Positions 9,901 through 22,567 of a stretch of DNA of 52,912 nucleotides are shown one piece after another. The notes below the pieces were generated by a model. It saw nothing but the letters and a program-made list of their open reading frames with translations. It ran no database searches and had not been told where the DNA came from. Origin of the DNA: Pseudomonadota bacterium (lineage in GTDB: Bacteria > Pseudomonadota > Gammaproteobacteria > Xanthomonadales > Rhodanobacteraceae); assembly GCA_021815695.1 (NCBI GenBank), contig JAKAZT010000002.1:1-52912 (forward strand), written 5' to 3'. How positions within the stretch are numbered: the first letter of the stretch is position 1; every line of letters starts with the position of its first letter. A program made the position numbers and the translations under genes.

Positions 9901-11835
9901 TTCCGCGCGCTCGGACGTGACTGCCAGAGCGAGGCCTTCAGTTGCGTCGGCATCGGCGACATGTCCGGCGACGTGTTCGGCAACGGCATGCTGCTGTCGC
10001 GTCACACGCGCCTGCTCGCCGCGTTCGATCACCGCGACATCTTTCTCGATCCCGATCCCGATCCCGCGGCTTCGTTCGCCGAGCGCGAGCGGCTGTTCAA
10101 GTTGCCGCGCTCGTCGTGGCAGGACTACGACAAGGGCGCGATTTCCGCGGGCGGCGGGGTCTGGCCGCGCTCGGCCAAGAGCATTCCGGTCTCGCCCGCG
10201 GTGCGCGCCGCGCTCGGCATCGAGGAGGCGGTCGAGCAGATGAGCCCGATCGAGCTGCTGCGCGCGATCCTGCGCGCGCCGGTCGACCTGCTCTGGAACG
10301 GCGGCATCGGCACCTACGTCAAGGCCAGCTCCGAAACCAATGCCGACGCCGGCGATCGCGCCAACAACGCCATCCGCCTCAACGGCAGCGAGCTGCGCTG
10401 CCGAATCGTCGGCGAGGGCGGCAACCTCGGCCTGACCCAGCGCGGCCGCGTCGAAGCCGCCTTCAACGGCGTGCTGCTGAATACCGATTTCATCGACAAC
10501 TCGGCCGGCGTCGACACCTCCGATCACGAGGTCAACATCAAGATCCTGCTCAACGACGCCGTGCAACGCGGGGAGCTGAGCTTCGACGACCGCAATCGCC
10601 TGCTGGCCTCGATGACCGACGAGGTGGCGCGGCTGGTGCTGTGGGACAACTATCGCCAGAACCAGGCGATCAGCCTGATGGAGCGCATGGCGGTCAAGCG
10701 GCTGGGCTCGATGGCGCACCTGATCCGCACGCTGGAAGCGGAGGGCGTGCTCGATCGCGTGATCGAGTTCCTGCCCGGCGACGCCGAGCTCGCCGAGCGC
10801 AAGGCGCGCGGACTGGGCCTGACGCGGCCCGAGCTGGCGATCCTGCTGTCCTACGACAAGATCAAGATCTATCAGCAGTTGCTCGATTCCGACGTGCCCG
10901 AGGATCCGTACCTGTCCAGGGAGCTGATGCGCTATTTCCCCGAGCCGCTGCACGAGCCCTACACCGGGCACATGCAACGCCACCGGCTGAAGCGCGAGAT
11001 CATCGCCACCGCGGTGACCAACACCCTGGTCAACCGCATGGGCGCCAGCTTCATGCTGCGCATGCAGGAGGACACCGGTCAGAGCCCGGCCGCCGTCGCC
11101 AAGGCCTTCACCATCGCCCGTGAAGTGCTGGACGCCCGCGCGCTGTGGGCCGAGATCGAGGCCCTGGATGGCAAGGTCAGCGATGCCGCACAGATCGAGG
11201 CGGTGCTGGCGGTATGGGAACTGCTGCGCAGCCTGACCCGCTGGCTGCTGGGCCGTCCGGTGACCGGGCTCGACATCGCCGCGCACGTCGAGCGCTATGC
11301 GCCCGGCGTGCAGCGCCTGCGTGCCGCGCTGCCACGGATCCTGCCGGAGGCCGCGCGAACCGCGTTTGTCGCGGCCGGCGAGCGCTGGGTCGCGCAGGGG
11401 TTGCCCGCCACGCTGGCGCAGGCGCTGGCGGGATTGCCCGATCTGGCCATGGCGCTGGACGTGGTCGAGGTCGCCAGCAGCAGCCGGCATGACGTCGAGG
11501 AGGTCGGCGCGGTGTTCTACCAGATGGGTGCCGCGCTCGAGCTCGACTGGCTGCGCGCGCGCATCGAGGAACTGCCGGTGGAAAGCCGCTGGCATGCGCA
11601 GGCGCGCGGTTCGCTGCGCGACGAACTGGCTGCGCAGCACCGGACGCTGGCAATGCAGGTGATCGCGTCGGCGCGCACGGGTGATGCGACACCGGTGCAG
11701 GCCTGGCTGGGTCGCGATGACGCGCAGCTCAAATACACGCTGGGCATGCTGGCCGAGATCCGCAGCCAGAGCATGGACTATCCGATTGCCTCGGTGGCGC
11801 TGCGCCGACTGGCGCAGCTGGCCCACGCCGGCTGA
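6910..11835 (+). CDS. gdhB: NAD-specific glutamate dehydrogenase, large (about 180 kDa) class
   Basis: About 1641 aa; start [20 protein letters not shown]; characteristic [43 protein letters not shown] block. Confidence 0.95.
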   Translation: [1641 protein letters not shown]

Positions 11836-11867
11836 GCGTCACGCGCCTGCGGATCGCCGACAGGCAT

Positions 11868-11909
11868 CCCCGGCCGGATCACGCGATCCGGCCGGGGCGC
11901 TGATCCGGC

Positions 11910-11916
<7 letters not shown>
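11868..11916. terminator. Two adjacent hairpins between convergent NAD-GDH and rhlE genes
   Basis: CCCCGGCCGGATC-ACGC-GATCCGGCCGGGG (13-bp perfect stem, 11868-11897) followed by GCGCTGA-TCCGGC-TCAGCGC (7 bp, including the rhlE stop codon); no clear U-tract. Confidence 0.5.
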
Positions 11917-13241
<1,325 letters not shown>

Positions 13242-13563
13242 CAACAGGACTCCTGAAGCCGCCTCACCACGCGGACGCGATACCGGTTCAGGCAGAAATG
13301 AAGGGGGAGGGCGGGCGCCGACGGCGCTGCCGGGTTTGCTGCGGAAGAAGACTGGATCGACAGCAGGGGCGCAACCGGAGCGCCACGACAAACGCCGCCA
13401 TGATAGCCGAAGCCGGCCGCGGCCGTCGGCCCGGCGTGTCCGCGCTCCGGATCACGCCGTGCTTACCGATCGTTGAGGTGGATCGCGAAGGCGCCTGCGA
13501 CGGGCACAATGACGACTCCGCCCGTGCCGTTCGCGCGGGCGATTCATCCCCGGGAGGACCGTC

Positions 13564-14589
13564 ATGAGATCGCACGCTGCCGCGCTGTCGCGCCATCCAC
13601 TCTTGCTCGTCGCCGTCACACTGGCCCTGGCGGTCAGCGCCGCCGCGAGCGCCGGCACCACGCTGCTGCGGATTCCCGGCGGCGCGCACGGTCTCGGCTT
13701 CGACGACCTCGGCTATGCCCCGGCGCTCGGGCGCGTGCTGGTGCCGGCGGCGCAGAGCGGCGCGCTGGTGCTGGTCGATCCCGCCAATGACGCGCTGCGG
13801 GTGCTGGCGGATGTCGCGCCCGCCGGCCATGCTGTCAGCGGCCACGATGCCGGCACCACCTCGGCCGATTACGGCGAGGGCCTGCTGTTCGCCAGTGACC
13901 ACGAGCGCATGGCGGTGGTGGCGGTCGATCCGCGAACCGGCGCCGTTGTCGCGCGTGCGCAACTCGCGGGCGGCCCCGACTACGTGCGCTACGTGGCGCC
14001 GCTGCATCAGGTGTGGGTCAGCGAGCCGCACCAGAAGCAGATCGAGCGCTTCGCGGTGACCGCGGGCGCGCACCCGGCGCTGACGCGTGTCGGCGCGGTC
14101 AGTGTGCCGGGCGGTCCCGAGTCGCTGGTGATCGACGCCGCGCGTGGACAGGCCTACAGCAACGAGTGGAAGGATCACACGGTCGCGATCGCGCTGAGGA
14201 ATCCCCGCGTCACCGCGCGCTGGGCCAACGGCTGCGAGGGCAGTCGCGGTCTGGCGCTGGATGCCGCCGGCCACACGCTGTTCGTCGGCTGCAAGGAGGG
14301 CAGGGTGGTGGCGCTCGATCTCGATCACGCCGGCAGGATCGAAGCCAGCGCCAAGGTCGGCGCCGGCGTCGACATCATCGCCTGGAACCCGGTGCTGCAT
14401 CACGTGTATGCGCCCGGCGCGGTCAGCGCCACGATGACCGTGCTCGACTTCAAGGACGGTACCCTGAAGCCGGTCGCGACCGTGCCGACGGCGGCGCATG
14501 CGCATTGCGTCGCGACCGACGGCAAGGCAGTGGCCTACGTCTGCGATCCCGGCGCAGGCGCGCTGATCGTCTATCGCGATCATCCCTGA
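13564..14589 (+). CDS. Exported YncE/YVTN-like beta-propeller protein
   Basis: Signal peptide then repeated beta-propeller-like segments (VLVDPANDALRVL, VVAVDPRTGAVV, VFVGCKEGRVVALD). Confidence 0.75.
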   Translation: MRSHAAALSRHPLLLVAVTLALAVSAAASAGTTLLRIPGGAHGLGFDDLGYAPALGRVLVPAAQSGALVLVDPANDALRVLADVAPAGHAVSGHDAGTTSADYGEGLLFASDHERMAVVAVDPRTGAVVARAQLAGGPDYVRYVAPLHQVWVSEPHQKQIERFAVTAGAHPALTRVGAVSVPGGPESLVIDAARGQAYSNEWKDHTVAIALRNPRVTARWANGCEGSRGLALDAAGHTLFVGCKEGRVVALDLDHAGRIEASAKVGAGVDIIAWNPVLHHVYAPGAVSATMTVLDFKDGTLKPVATVPTAAHAHCVATDGKAVAYVCDPGAGALIVYRDHP

Positions 14590-14593
14590 GCGC

Positions 14594-14620
14594 AGATCCT
14601 TCGCGTTGCTCAGGATGACA
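14594..14620. repeat. REP-like element copy 1 (AGATCCTTCGC..GCTCAGGATGACA), direct
   Basis: agatccttcgcgttgctcaggatgaca. Confidence 0.8.
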
Positions 14621-14624
14621 AGAC

Positions 14625-14710
14625 TTCGGGTACGCCAAGGCCTTCGGTACGCCAAGACCTTCGGTACGCCAAGGCCTTCGGTACGCCAAGACCTTCGGTA
14701 CGCCAAGACC
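14625..14710. repeat. Tandem array A: five copies of a 17-bp unit TTCGGTACGCCAAGRCC (first copy 18 bp)
   Basis: ttcgggtacgccaaggcc|ttcggtacgccaagacc|ttcggtacgccaaggcc|ttcggtacgccaagacc|ttcggtacgccaagacc. Confidence 0.95.
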
Positions 14711-14741
14711 TTCCCCGTGGGGGCTCCTTCCACCCTTCTTT

Positions 14742-14772
14742 TGTCATCCTGAGGGCGCAGCCCGAAGGATCT
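14742..14772. repeat. REP-like element copy 2, inverted
   Basis: tgtcatcctgagggcgcagcccgaaggatct, inverted relative to copies 1 and 3. Confidence 0.8.
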
Positions 14773-14789
14773 TCCCGGCGATGCGGCGC

Positions 14790-14822
14790 GGATGCCCGCA
14801 CGGTAGCGGGCGACGGGCATCC
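14790..14822. repeat. 9-bp inverted repeat in the middle of the composite repeat region
   Basis: GGATGCCCG-N15-CGGGCATCC. Confidence 0.8.
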
Positions 14823-14856
14823 TGCTGCATGGCTGTTCCGGGCGGCCTGGCAAGCC

Positions 14857-14883
14857 AGATCCTTCGCTGCGCTCAGGATGACA
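14857..14883. repeat. REP-like element copy 3, direct
   Basis: agatccttcgctgcgctcaggatgaca. Confidence 0.8.
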
Positions 14884-14888
14884 AGGTC

Positions 14889-14973
14889 TTCGGCATGACA
14901 AGGCCTCCGGCATGACGAGGCCTTCGGCATGACGAGGCCTTCGGCATGACAAGACCTACAGCATGATCAAGAC
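14889..14973. repeat. Tandem array B: five copies of a 17-bp unit TTCGGCATGACRAGRCC, homologous to array A
   Basis: ttcggcatgacaaggcc|tccggcatgacgaggcc|ttcggcatgacgaggcc|ttcggcatgacaagacc|tacagcatgatcaagac. Confidence 0.95.
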
Positions 14974-15033
14974 AGTTGCTGAGCGCGCATCCAGCCGCCC
15001 GTGTCGTCGCTGACGACACGGGTGCGCGGGGTC

Positions 15034-17403
<2,370 letters not shown>

Positions 17404-17511
17404 GGGGATCTCCGGTCGCGGCGGGCAGGAAAGCCCGCTATTGTCCGGCCCGCGGCAGGCTGAAACAAGCACGCATGGCGCCGCTCGCGTCATGTTCCGA
17501 CCCGTCAGGAG

Positions 17512-18333
17512 ATGTCGATGCGGCGCACGGTGTTCTACGTTTCCGATTCCACCGGCATCACCGCCGAGACGATTGGTCACAGCATCCTGACCCAGTTCGA
17601 CGGCATCGAGTTCGACACCCACCGCATTCCCTTCGTCGACAGCACCGACAAGGCGCAGGCCGCCGCGTTGCGGATCAAGTCCGAGTACGCGCGCTCGGGC
17701 CAGCGGCCGGTGGTGATCAACACCGCGGTCGATCAGGCGTTGAGCGAGATTCTGGCCGGCAGCGGCGCCCTGATGCTGGACGTGTTCGCGCCGTTCGTCG
17801 GCCCGCTCGAAGCCGAGCTCGGTTCCAAGCGCCGGCCGGCGGTCAATCGCGCGCACGGGCTGGTGGACTTCGCCAGATACGAGGCGCGCATCAACGCCAC
17901 CAACTACGCGCTGACCCACGACGACGGGCTGGACGTGAACTACGCCGAGGCCGACCTGATCCTGGTCGGCGTGTCGCGCTCGGGCAAGACGCCGACCTGC
18001 CTGTACATGGCGCTGCACTTCGGCGTCAGTGCCGGCAATTATCCGCTGACCGAGGACGACCTCGACAAACTCGAGTTGCCGGCGCGGTTGCGGCCCTATC
18101 GTGCGCGCCTGTTCGGGCTGACCATCGAGGCCGGGCGGCTGGCGCAGATTCGCGAGCAGCGTCGTCCGGGCAGCACCTACGCCACGCTGGCGCAGTGTCG
18201 CAAGGAACTGGCGCAGGCCGACCAGCTGTTCCGGCGCGAGAACATCCCGGTCCTCAACACCACCCACACCTCGATCGAGGAGATCGCCAGCAAGATCTTT
18301 GCCCAGCTCGGCATCGAGCGGCATCTGTTCTGA
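17512..18333 (+). CDS. ppsR: PEP synthase regulatory protein (PSRP, kinase/pyrophosphorylase, DUF299)
   Basis: [43 protein letters not shown]-loop; divergent from ppsA. Confidence 0.95.
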   Translation: MSMRRTVFYVSDSTGITAETIGHSILTQFDGIEFDTHRIPFVDSTDKAQAAALRIKSEYARSGQRPVVINTAVDQALSEILAGSGALMLDVFAPFVGPLEAELGSKRRPAVNRAHGLVDFARYEARINATNYALTHDDGLDVNYAEADLILVGVSRSGKTPTCLYMALHFGVSAGNYPLTEDDLDKLELPARLRPYRARLFGLTIEAGRLAQIREQRRPGSTYATLAQCRKELAQADQLFRRENIPVLNTTHTSIEEIASKIFAQLGIERHLF

Positions 18334-18395
18334 GCCGCACGTCCGCCGGCGTCCCGCCGGCCAGTGCCCGGTCGCGCCGATGCTAAGCTCGGGCC

Positions 18396-18875
18396 ATGCT
18401 GGCCGATCGCATGACTGCCGCCGCGCTGCTGCCCGGACGCTTCGAGCTGCTGATGGGGCTGTACGCGGAAAACTATCACCGCCTGGCGCGACTGTTCGCG
18501 CCGCAGCAGCTGGCGGCGGGGCGCTACGTGTCCGATGTCGACGATGGCCTCGACGTGCATCTGGAAGTGCAGGCGCGGCACCCCTACACGATCGAACTGG
18601 AACTGACCTACGACCTGCGCGACACCGATACCGGCCTGCGCGCCCCGTCGGCGCAGATCCGCATGTACACCGACGCGCACGTCGCCGAGGTGCTGCACTG
18701 CCATCCCGGGCGGCGGCTGTGGCAGGTGCTCGGTCCGTTTCCGCCGCCGCGCACGGTGCTGCAGCACCGCATGCGCATGGCGAGTTTTCTCAGCCGCTGG
18801 CTGGAGTATCTGGTCGAGCAGGGTCACTCGGCGGGGACGCTGATGCGCGCCGTCGACGTCGCTGCGGATCCCTGA
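18396..18875 (+). CDS. DUF1249 (YqiB-like) protein
   Basis: [16 protein letters not shown]...[18 protein letters not shown]...[12 protein letters not shown] family pattern. Confidence 0.8.
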   Translation: MLADRMTAAALLPGRFELLMGLYAENYHRLARLFAPQQLAAGRYVSDVDDGLDVHLEVQARHPYTIELELTYDLRDTDTGLRAPSAQIRMYTDAHVAEVLHCHPGRRLWQVLGPFPPPRTVLQHRMRMASFLSRWLEYLVEQGHSAGTLMRAVDVAADP

Positions 18876-18914
18876 AGCACCAGACGCGCGACGACGGCCG
18901 GGCCTGAAACGAAC

Positions 18915-18935
18915 AAGCCCGCTCGCGGCGGGCTT
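18915..18935 (-). terminator. Hairpin downstream of tRNA-Asp (minus-strand reading)
   Basis: AAGCCCGC-CGCGA-GCGGGCTT followed on the minus strand by gttcgtttc. Confidence 0.55.
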
Positions 18936-18943
18936 GAAGTGAA

Positions 18944-19020
18944 TGGCGGAGCGGACGGGACTCGAACCCGCGACCTCCGGCGTGACAGGCCAGCATTCTA
19001 ACCAGCTGAACTACCGCTCC
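18944..19020 (-). tRNA. tRNA-Asp (GTC)
   Basis: 77-nt cloverleaf, anticodon GTC in ctggcctGTCacgcc, acceptor GGAGCGG/CCGCTCC, encoded CCA. Confidence 0.95.
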
Positions 19021-19085
19021 GCGTTTTGACGACTGCTCGTGTTGCCTTGCAACTCCGCCCGGCTTCCGCTGCCGGGGCGACCTCG

Positions 19086-19161
19086 TGGCGTCCCCACGGG
19101 GATTCGAACCCCGGTCGCCACCGTGAAAGGGTGATGTCCTAGGCCTCTAGACGATGGGGAC
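19086..19161 (-). tRNA. tRNA-Glu (TTC)
   Basis: 76-nt cloverleaf, anticodon TTC, GTCCCCA acceptor, encoded CCA. Confidence 0.95.
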
Positions 19162-19169
19162 TTGAAGGG

Positions 19170-19245
<76 letters not shown>

Positions 19246-19262
19246 CACGCTGGAAGCCGGAA

Positions 19263-19291
19263 AGGTTACGGGGGGGGCGCGAAGCCGTCAA
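19263..19291 (-). promoter_or_regulatory. Predicted sigma70 promoter of the tRNA-Ala-Glu-Asp operon (TTGACG-N17-TAACCT) with a C8 tract in the spacer
   Basis: Minus strand ttgacg gcttcgcgCCCCCCCCg taacct, 18 nt upstream of tRNA-Ala. Confidence 0.65.
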
Positions 19292-19368
19292 GCTTTATCG
19301 CCGATGGCCACGCGCGCCGGGCGCATGAATCGCGGCTGCACGGCGGTCCGCGGGCGGCGCGCTGGCGT

Positions 19369-19397
19369 TTGCCAATCGTAAGGTGGTCCCGCACAAT
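19369..19397 (+). promoter_or_regulatory. Candidate sigma70 promoter for the FKBP gene (TTGCCA-N17-CACAAT)
   Basis: ttgcca at 19369, cacaat at 19392, 60 nt upstream of the ATG. Confidence 0.45.
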
Positions 19398-19457
19398 GGC
19401 CGTCCGCGTTCGTGCACGGCGTGTCGCGCGAACGCCCATCCACATGAGGAATATCGA

Positions 19458-20201
19458 ATGTCGAAGATTCTGCGTCCCACGCTGCTCGCGGCGGTGATGT
19501 CCGCGACGCTGGGCCTGACCGCGGTCGCGCACGCGGCCGGGCCGGCGCTGACCACCGAGAAGGCCAAGAACAGCTACGTCGTCGGCATGGATCTCGGCAG
19601 CTCGCTGCCGCCGATCGTGCGCGAGGAACTCGATCCCGCCATCGTGGCGCGCGCACTGCAGACCGTGTTGTCGGGCCAGAAGCCGGCGATGAGCGAAGCC
19701 GAGGCCAAGACCGTGCGCGAGGCCTTCATGGTCAAGCTGCAGGCCAAGAACAAGATCGAAGTGGCCAAGATGGCGGCCAAGAACGAGACCGACGGCGCGG
19801 CATTCCTTGCCAAGAACAAGACCCGTCCGGGCGTGAAGACCTTGCCCGACGGTCTGCAGTACGAAGTGCTGCAGATGGGCACCGGCGCCAAGCCGACCGC
19901 CAATGACACGGTGCAGGTCAACTACACCGGTACCTTCATCAACGGGCAGAAGTTCGACGCCTCTGCCGATCACGGCGGTCCGGCCTCGATCCCGCTGGGC
20001 AACGTCATCCCGGGCTTCCGCGAGGGCGTGATGCTGATGCCGGTGGGCAGCAAGTTCAAGCTGTTCATCCCCGGCAACCTGGCTTACGGCGCCACGCCGC
20101 CGCCGGGCACGCTGCCGCCCAACATGACCCTGGTGTTCGACATCGATCTGCTGAAGGCGATGCCGACGCCGGCCGCGCCGCCGGCACCCGCCGGCAAGTA
20201 A
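19458..20201 (+). CDS. FKBP-type peptidyl-prolyl isomerase, Mip/FkpA-like, exported
   Basis: Signal peptide, dimerisation helix, [18 protein letters not shown]...[28 protein letters not shown]. Confidence 0.93.
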   Translation: MSKILRPTLLAAVMSATLGLTAVAHAAGPALTTEKAKNSYVVGMDLGSSLPPIVREELDPAIVARALQTVLSGQKPAMSEAEAKTVREAFMVKLQAKNKIEVAKMAAKNETDGAAFLAKNKTRPGVKTLPDGLQYEVLQMGTGAKPTANDTVQVNYTGTFINGQKFDASADHGGPASIPLGNVIPGFREGVMLMPVGSKFKLFIPGNLAYGATPPPGTLPPNMTLVFDIDLLKAMPTPAAPPAPAGK

Positions 20202-20221
20202 GCCGGTCGCACCTGTGCAGC

Positions 20222-20255
20222 GGGGCGTGGAGCAATCCGCGCCCCGTTTCCTTTT
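20222..20255 (+). terminator. Intrinsic terminator after the FKBP gene
   Basis: GGGGCGTGGA-GCAA-TCCGCGCCCC stem-loop followed by GTTTCCTTTT. Confidence 0.8.
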
Positions 20256-20356
20256 GCGCAGCGGTCGGCCATTGCGCTGGCTGCGATCCATGGCGGCGCC
20301 TAGAATCGCCATGCGGATTCGCCGCCGTCTCCTGTCCCGCGCATTCCGGAGCGTTC

Positions 20357-21697
20357 ATGCGTGTCACCCTGTTTGGTACCGGATACGTCGGTCTGGTCAC
20401 CGGCACCTGTCTCGCCGAGATGGGCAATGACGTGCTCTGCATCGATGTCGATGCGGCCAAGGTCGCGCGCCTGGAGCGCGGCGAGACGCCGATCTTCGAG
20501 CCTGGCCTGGCGCCGCTGGTGGCACGCAACCGTGCCGCCGGGCGACTGCATTTCGGTACCGACGCGGCGGCCGGCGTGGCCCACGGCGAGTTGCTCTTCA
20601 TCGCGGTCGGCACGCCGCCGGACGAGGACGGCAGCGCCGATCTCAGCCACGTGCTGGCAGTGGCGCGCAGCATCGGCCGCCATCTCGACAGCTACGCCGT
20701 GGTCGTCAACAAGTCGACGGTGCCGGTCGGCACCGCCGATCGGGTGCGCGCTGCCATCGACAAGGAATTGACCTCGCGCGATGCACGCCTCGAATTCGAC
20801 GTCGTCTCCAATCCCGAATTCCTCAAGGAAGGCGATGCGGTCAGCGACTGCCTGCGCCCCGACCGCATCATCGTCGGCAGCGACAGCGCGCGCGCCATCG
20901 CGCTGCTGAAGGCGCTCTACGCGCCGTTCAACCGCAATCACGAGCGGATCGTGCTGATGGACGCGCGCTCGGCCGAGCTGACCAAGTACGCCGCCAACGC
21001 CATGCTGGCGACCAAGATCAGTTTCATGAACGAAGTCGCCAACATCGCCGAGCAGGTGGGCGCCGATATCGAGCTGGTGCGTCAGGGGATCGGCGCCGAT
21101 CCGCGCATCGGCTACCACTTCATCTATCCCGGCGCCGGCTACGGCGGCTCGTGCTTTCCCAAAGACGTGCAGGCGCTGGAGCGCACCGCGCACGCGCATG
21201 GCTATGCGGCGCGCCTGCTGGCCGCGGTCGAGGCGGTCAATGCCGACCAGAAGGGCAGGCTGTTCGCGCTGATTTCGCGGCATTTCGGTGCTGCGCTGCG
21301 CGGCCGCACGATCGCGGTGTGGGGACTGGCATTCAAGCCCAACACCGACGATCTGCGCGAGGCACCCAGTCGCCGCCTGCTCGAGCAGCTGTGGGCAGCG
21401 GGTGCGCGCGTGCGCGCCTTCGACCCCGAGGCGATGGATGCGGCGCGGCAGCTCTACGGTGCGCGCGCCGATCTCGAACTCTGCGCCGACCCGCACGCGG
21501 CCCTTGCCGGTGCCGATGCGCTGGCCCTGGTCACCGAATGGAAGGCCTTTCGCAGTCCCGACTTCGCGCGGGTGCGCGCCGAGCTGCGCGAGGCGGTGGT
21601 CTTCGATGGTCGCAATATCTGGGATCCCCGGGTGGTCGAGGCGGCGGGGCTGGCTTACTACGGCATCGGTCGCGGCCGTTCGCTGGCGCGGGTCTGA
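20357..21697 (+). CDS. ugd: UDP-glucose 6-dehydrogenase
   Basis: [43 protein letters not shown] catalytic Cys motif. Confidence 0.95.
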   Translation: MRVTLFGTGYVGLVTGTCLAEMGNDVLCIDVDAAKVARLERGETPIFEPGLAPLVARNRAAGRLHFGTDAAAGVAHGELLFIAVGTPPDEDGSADLSHVLAVARSIGRHLDSYAVVVNKSTVPVGTADRVRAAIDKELTSRDARLEFDVVSNPEFLKEGDAVSDCLRPDRIIVGSDSARAIALLKALYAPFNRNHERIVLMDARSAELTKYAANAMLATKISFMNEVANIAEQVGADIELVRQGIGADPRIGYHFIYPGAGYGGSCFPKDVQALERTAHAHGYAARLLAAVEAVNADQKGRLFALISRHFGAALRGRTIAVWGLAFKPNTDDLREAPSRRLLEQLWAAGARVRAFDPEAMDAARQLYGARADLELCADPHAALAGADALALVTEWKAFRSPDFARVRAELREAVVFDGRNIWDPRVVEAAGLAYYGIGRGRSLARV

Positions 21698-21699
21698 GC

Positions 21700-21909
21700 A
21701 TGGACGTGCCGGATCGCCTCGCCGAGCTGGAGGTGCGCATGACCTTTCTGGACGAGGCAGTGGCTGGCCTGCTGCGCGCCGACGCCGAACGCAGCGTGCG
21801 ACTGGATCTGCTCGAGCGCACCGTGCGCGAATTGCGCAGCGAGCTGGCGGCGGTGCGCGTTGCACTCGGTGCCGACACCCGTCTCGAACCGCCGCCGCCA
21901 CATTACTGA
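21700..21909 (+). CDS. slyX: SlyX family protein
   Basis: 69-aa coiled-coil MDVPDRLAELEVRMTFLDEAVAGL...RLEPPPPHY. Confidence 0.8.
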   Translation: MDVPDRLAELEVRMTFLDEAVAGLLRADAERSVRLDLLERTVRELRSELAAVRVALGADTRLEPPPPHY

Positions 21910-21918
21910 GAGCCGGGC

Positions 21919-22551
21919 ATGAGCGAATCCCTGCGTGATCAGCTGCTGAAGAGCGGTTTGGTCCAGGCCCGACGTGACGACAAGTCGCGCGGCGACAGAC
22001 CCCGCGATGGCGGATCGCCGGAAGGCCGATCGCGTGGCGCTCAGTCGCGCGAGGATCGGCCGCGCGACGACAAGCCGCGCGAGCAGCGTCCTGCACGGCA
22101 AGGCGAGCCGACACCAGGCGCTGCCCGCCGCAAGACCGCGCCACATGCCGCGTCGGCCGAGATCGACCTGGCCAAGGCCTATGCCCTGCGCGCCCGGCAC
22201 GAGCGCGACGAACGCGCGCGCGCCGAACGCGAGGCTGCCGCCAAGGCGGCGGCGCGCAAGGCGCAGCGGCAGAGGCTGCTCGCGCTGCTCGACGGTCGCG
22301 CGCTCAATCATGCGGACGCCGAGCACGCGCGGCATTTCGAATACGGCGGCAAGATTCGCCGCGTCTACGTCAGCGCCGAGCAGCTGAGGGAGGTCAACGA
22401 CGGCGCGCTGGGCGTGATCCAGTGCGAGGGTCGCTACCTGCTGGTGCCGCGCGCGCTGGCCGAGGAAGTGCGCGCCTTTGCGCCCGCGGTGGTGGCGTTG
22501 CTGGCCGAGCCGGGCAGCGCCGCGGACGATCTGCCGGCCGACGCCGACTAG
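21919..22551 (+). CDS. DUF2058 (YaiL-like) protein
   Basis: MSESLRDQLLKSGLV N-terminus with basic low-complexity middle and the conserved FEYGGKIRRVYV C-terminal region. Confidence 0.85.
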   Translation: MSESLRDQLLKSGLVQARRDDKSRGDRPRDGGSPEGRSRGAQSREDRPRDDKPREQRPARQGEPTPGAARRKTAPHAASAEIDLAKAYALRARHERDERARAEREAAAKAAARKAQRQRLLALLDGRALNHADAEHARHFEYGGKIRRVYVSAEQLREVNDGALGVIQCEGRYLLVPRALAEEVRAFAPAVVALLAEPGSAADDLPADAD

Positions 22552-22567
22552 CCGTCGCTGCTCGCGG

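Noticed and set aside
10046-10066. Short (GATCCC)3 repeat in NAD-GDH encoding DPDPDP
   Set aside because: Within a conserved-looking Asp/Pro segment ([19 protein letters not shown]); likely protein constraint rather than a repeat element.
6904-11826. Uninterrupted 1640-aa ORF antisense to NAD-GDH
   Set aside because: High-GC codon bias removes stop codons from the antisense frame. The translation is His/Gln/Arg-rich with no recognisable motifs, while the plus strand has a clear full-length NAD-GDH. Antisense-gene claims for GDH loci have been made before, but nothing here supports one.
14450-14952. Several minus-strand ORFs with repeated peptides (AYRRPWRTEGLGVPK, MPKASSCRRPCHAEDLVILSAAKDL)
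   Set aside because: The peptides are translations of the 17-bp tandem repeats and REP-like elements, not plausible proteins.
14593-14973. CRISPR array
   Set aside because: The 17-bp units are directly abutting with no spacers, and there are no cas genes.
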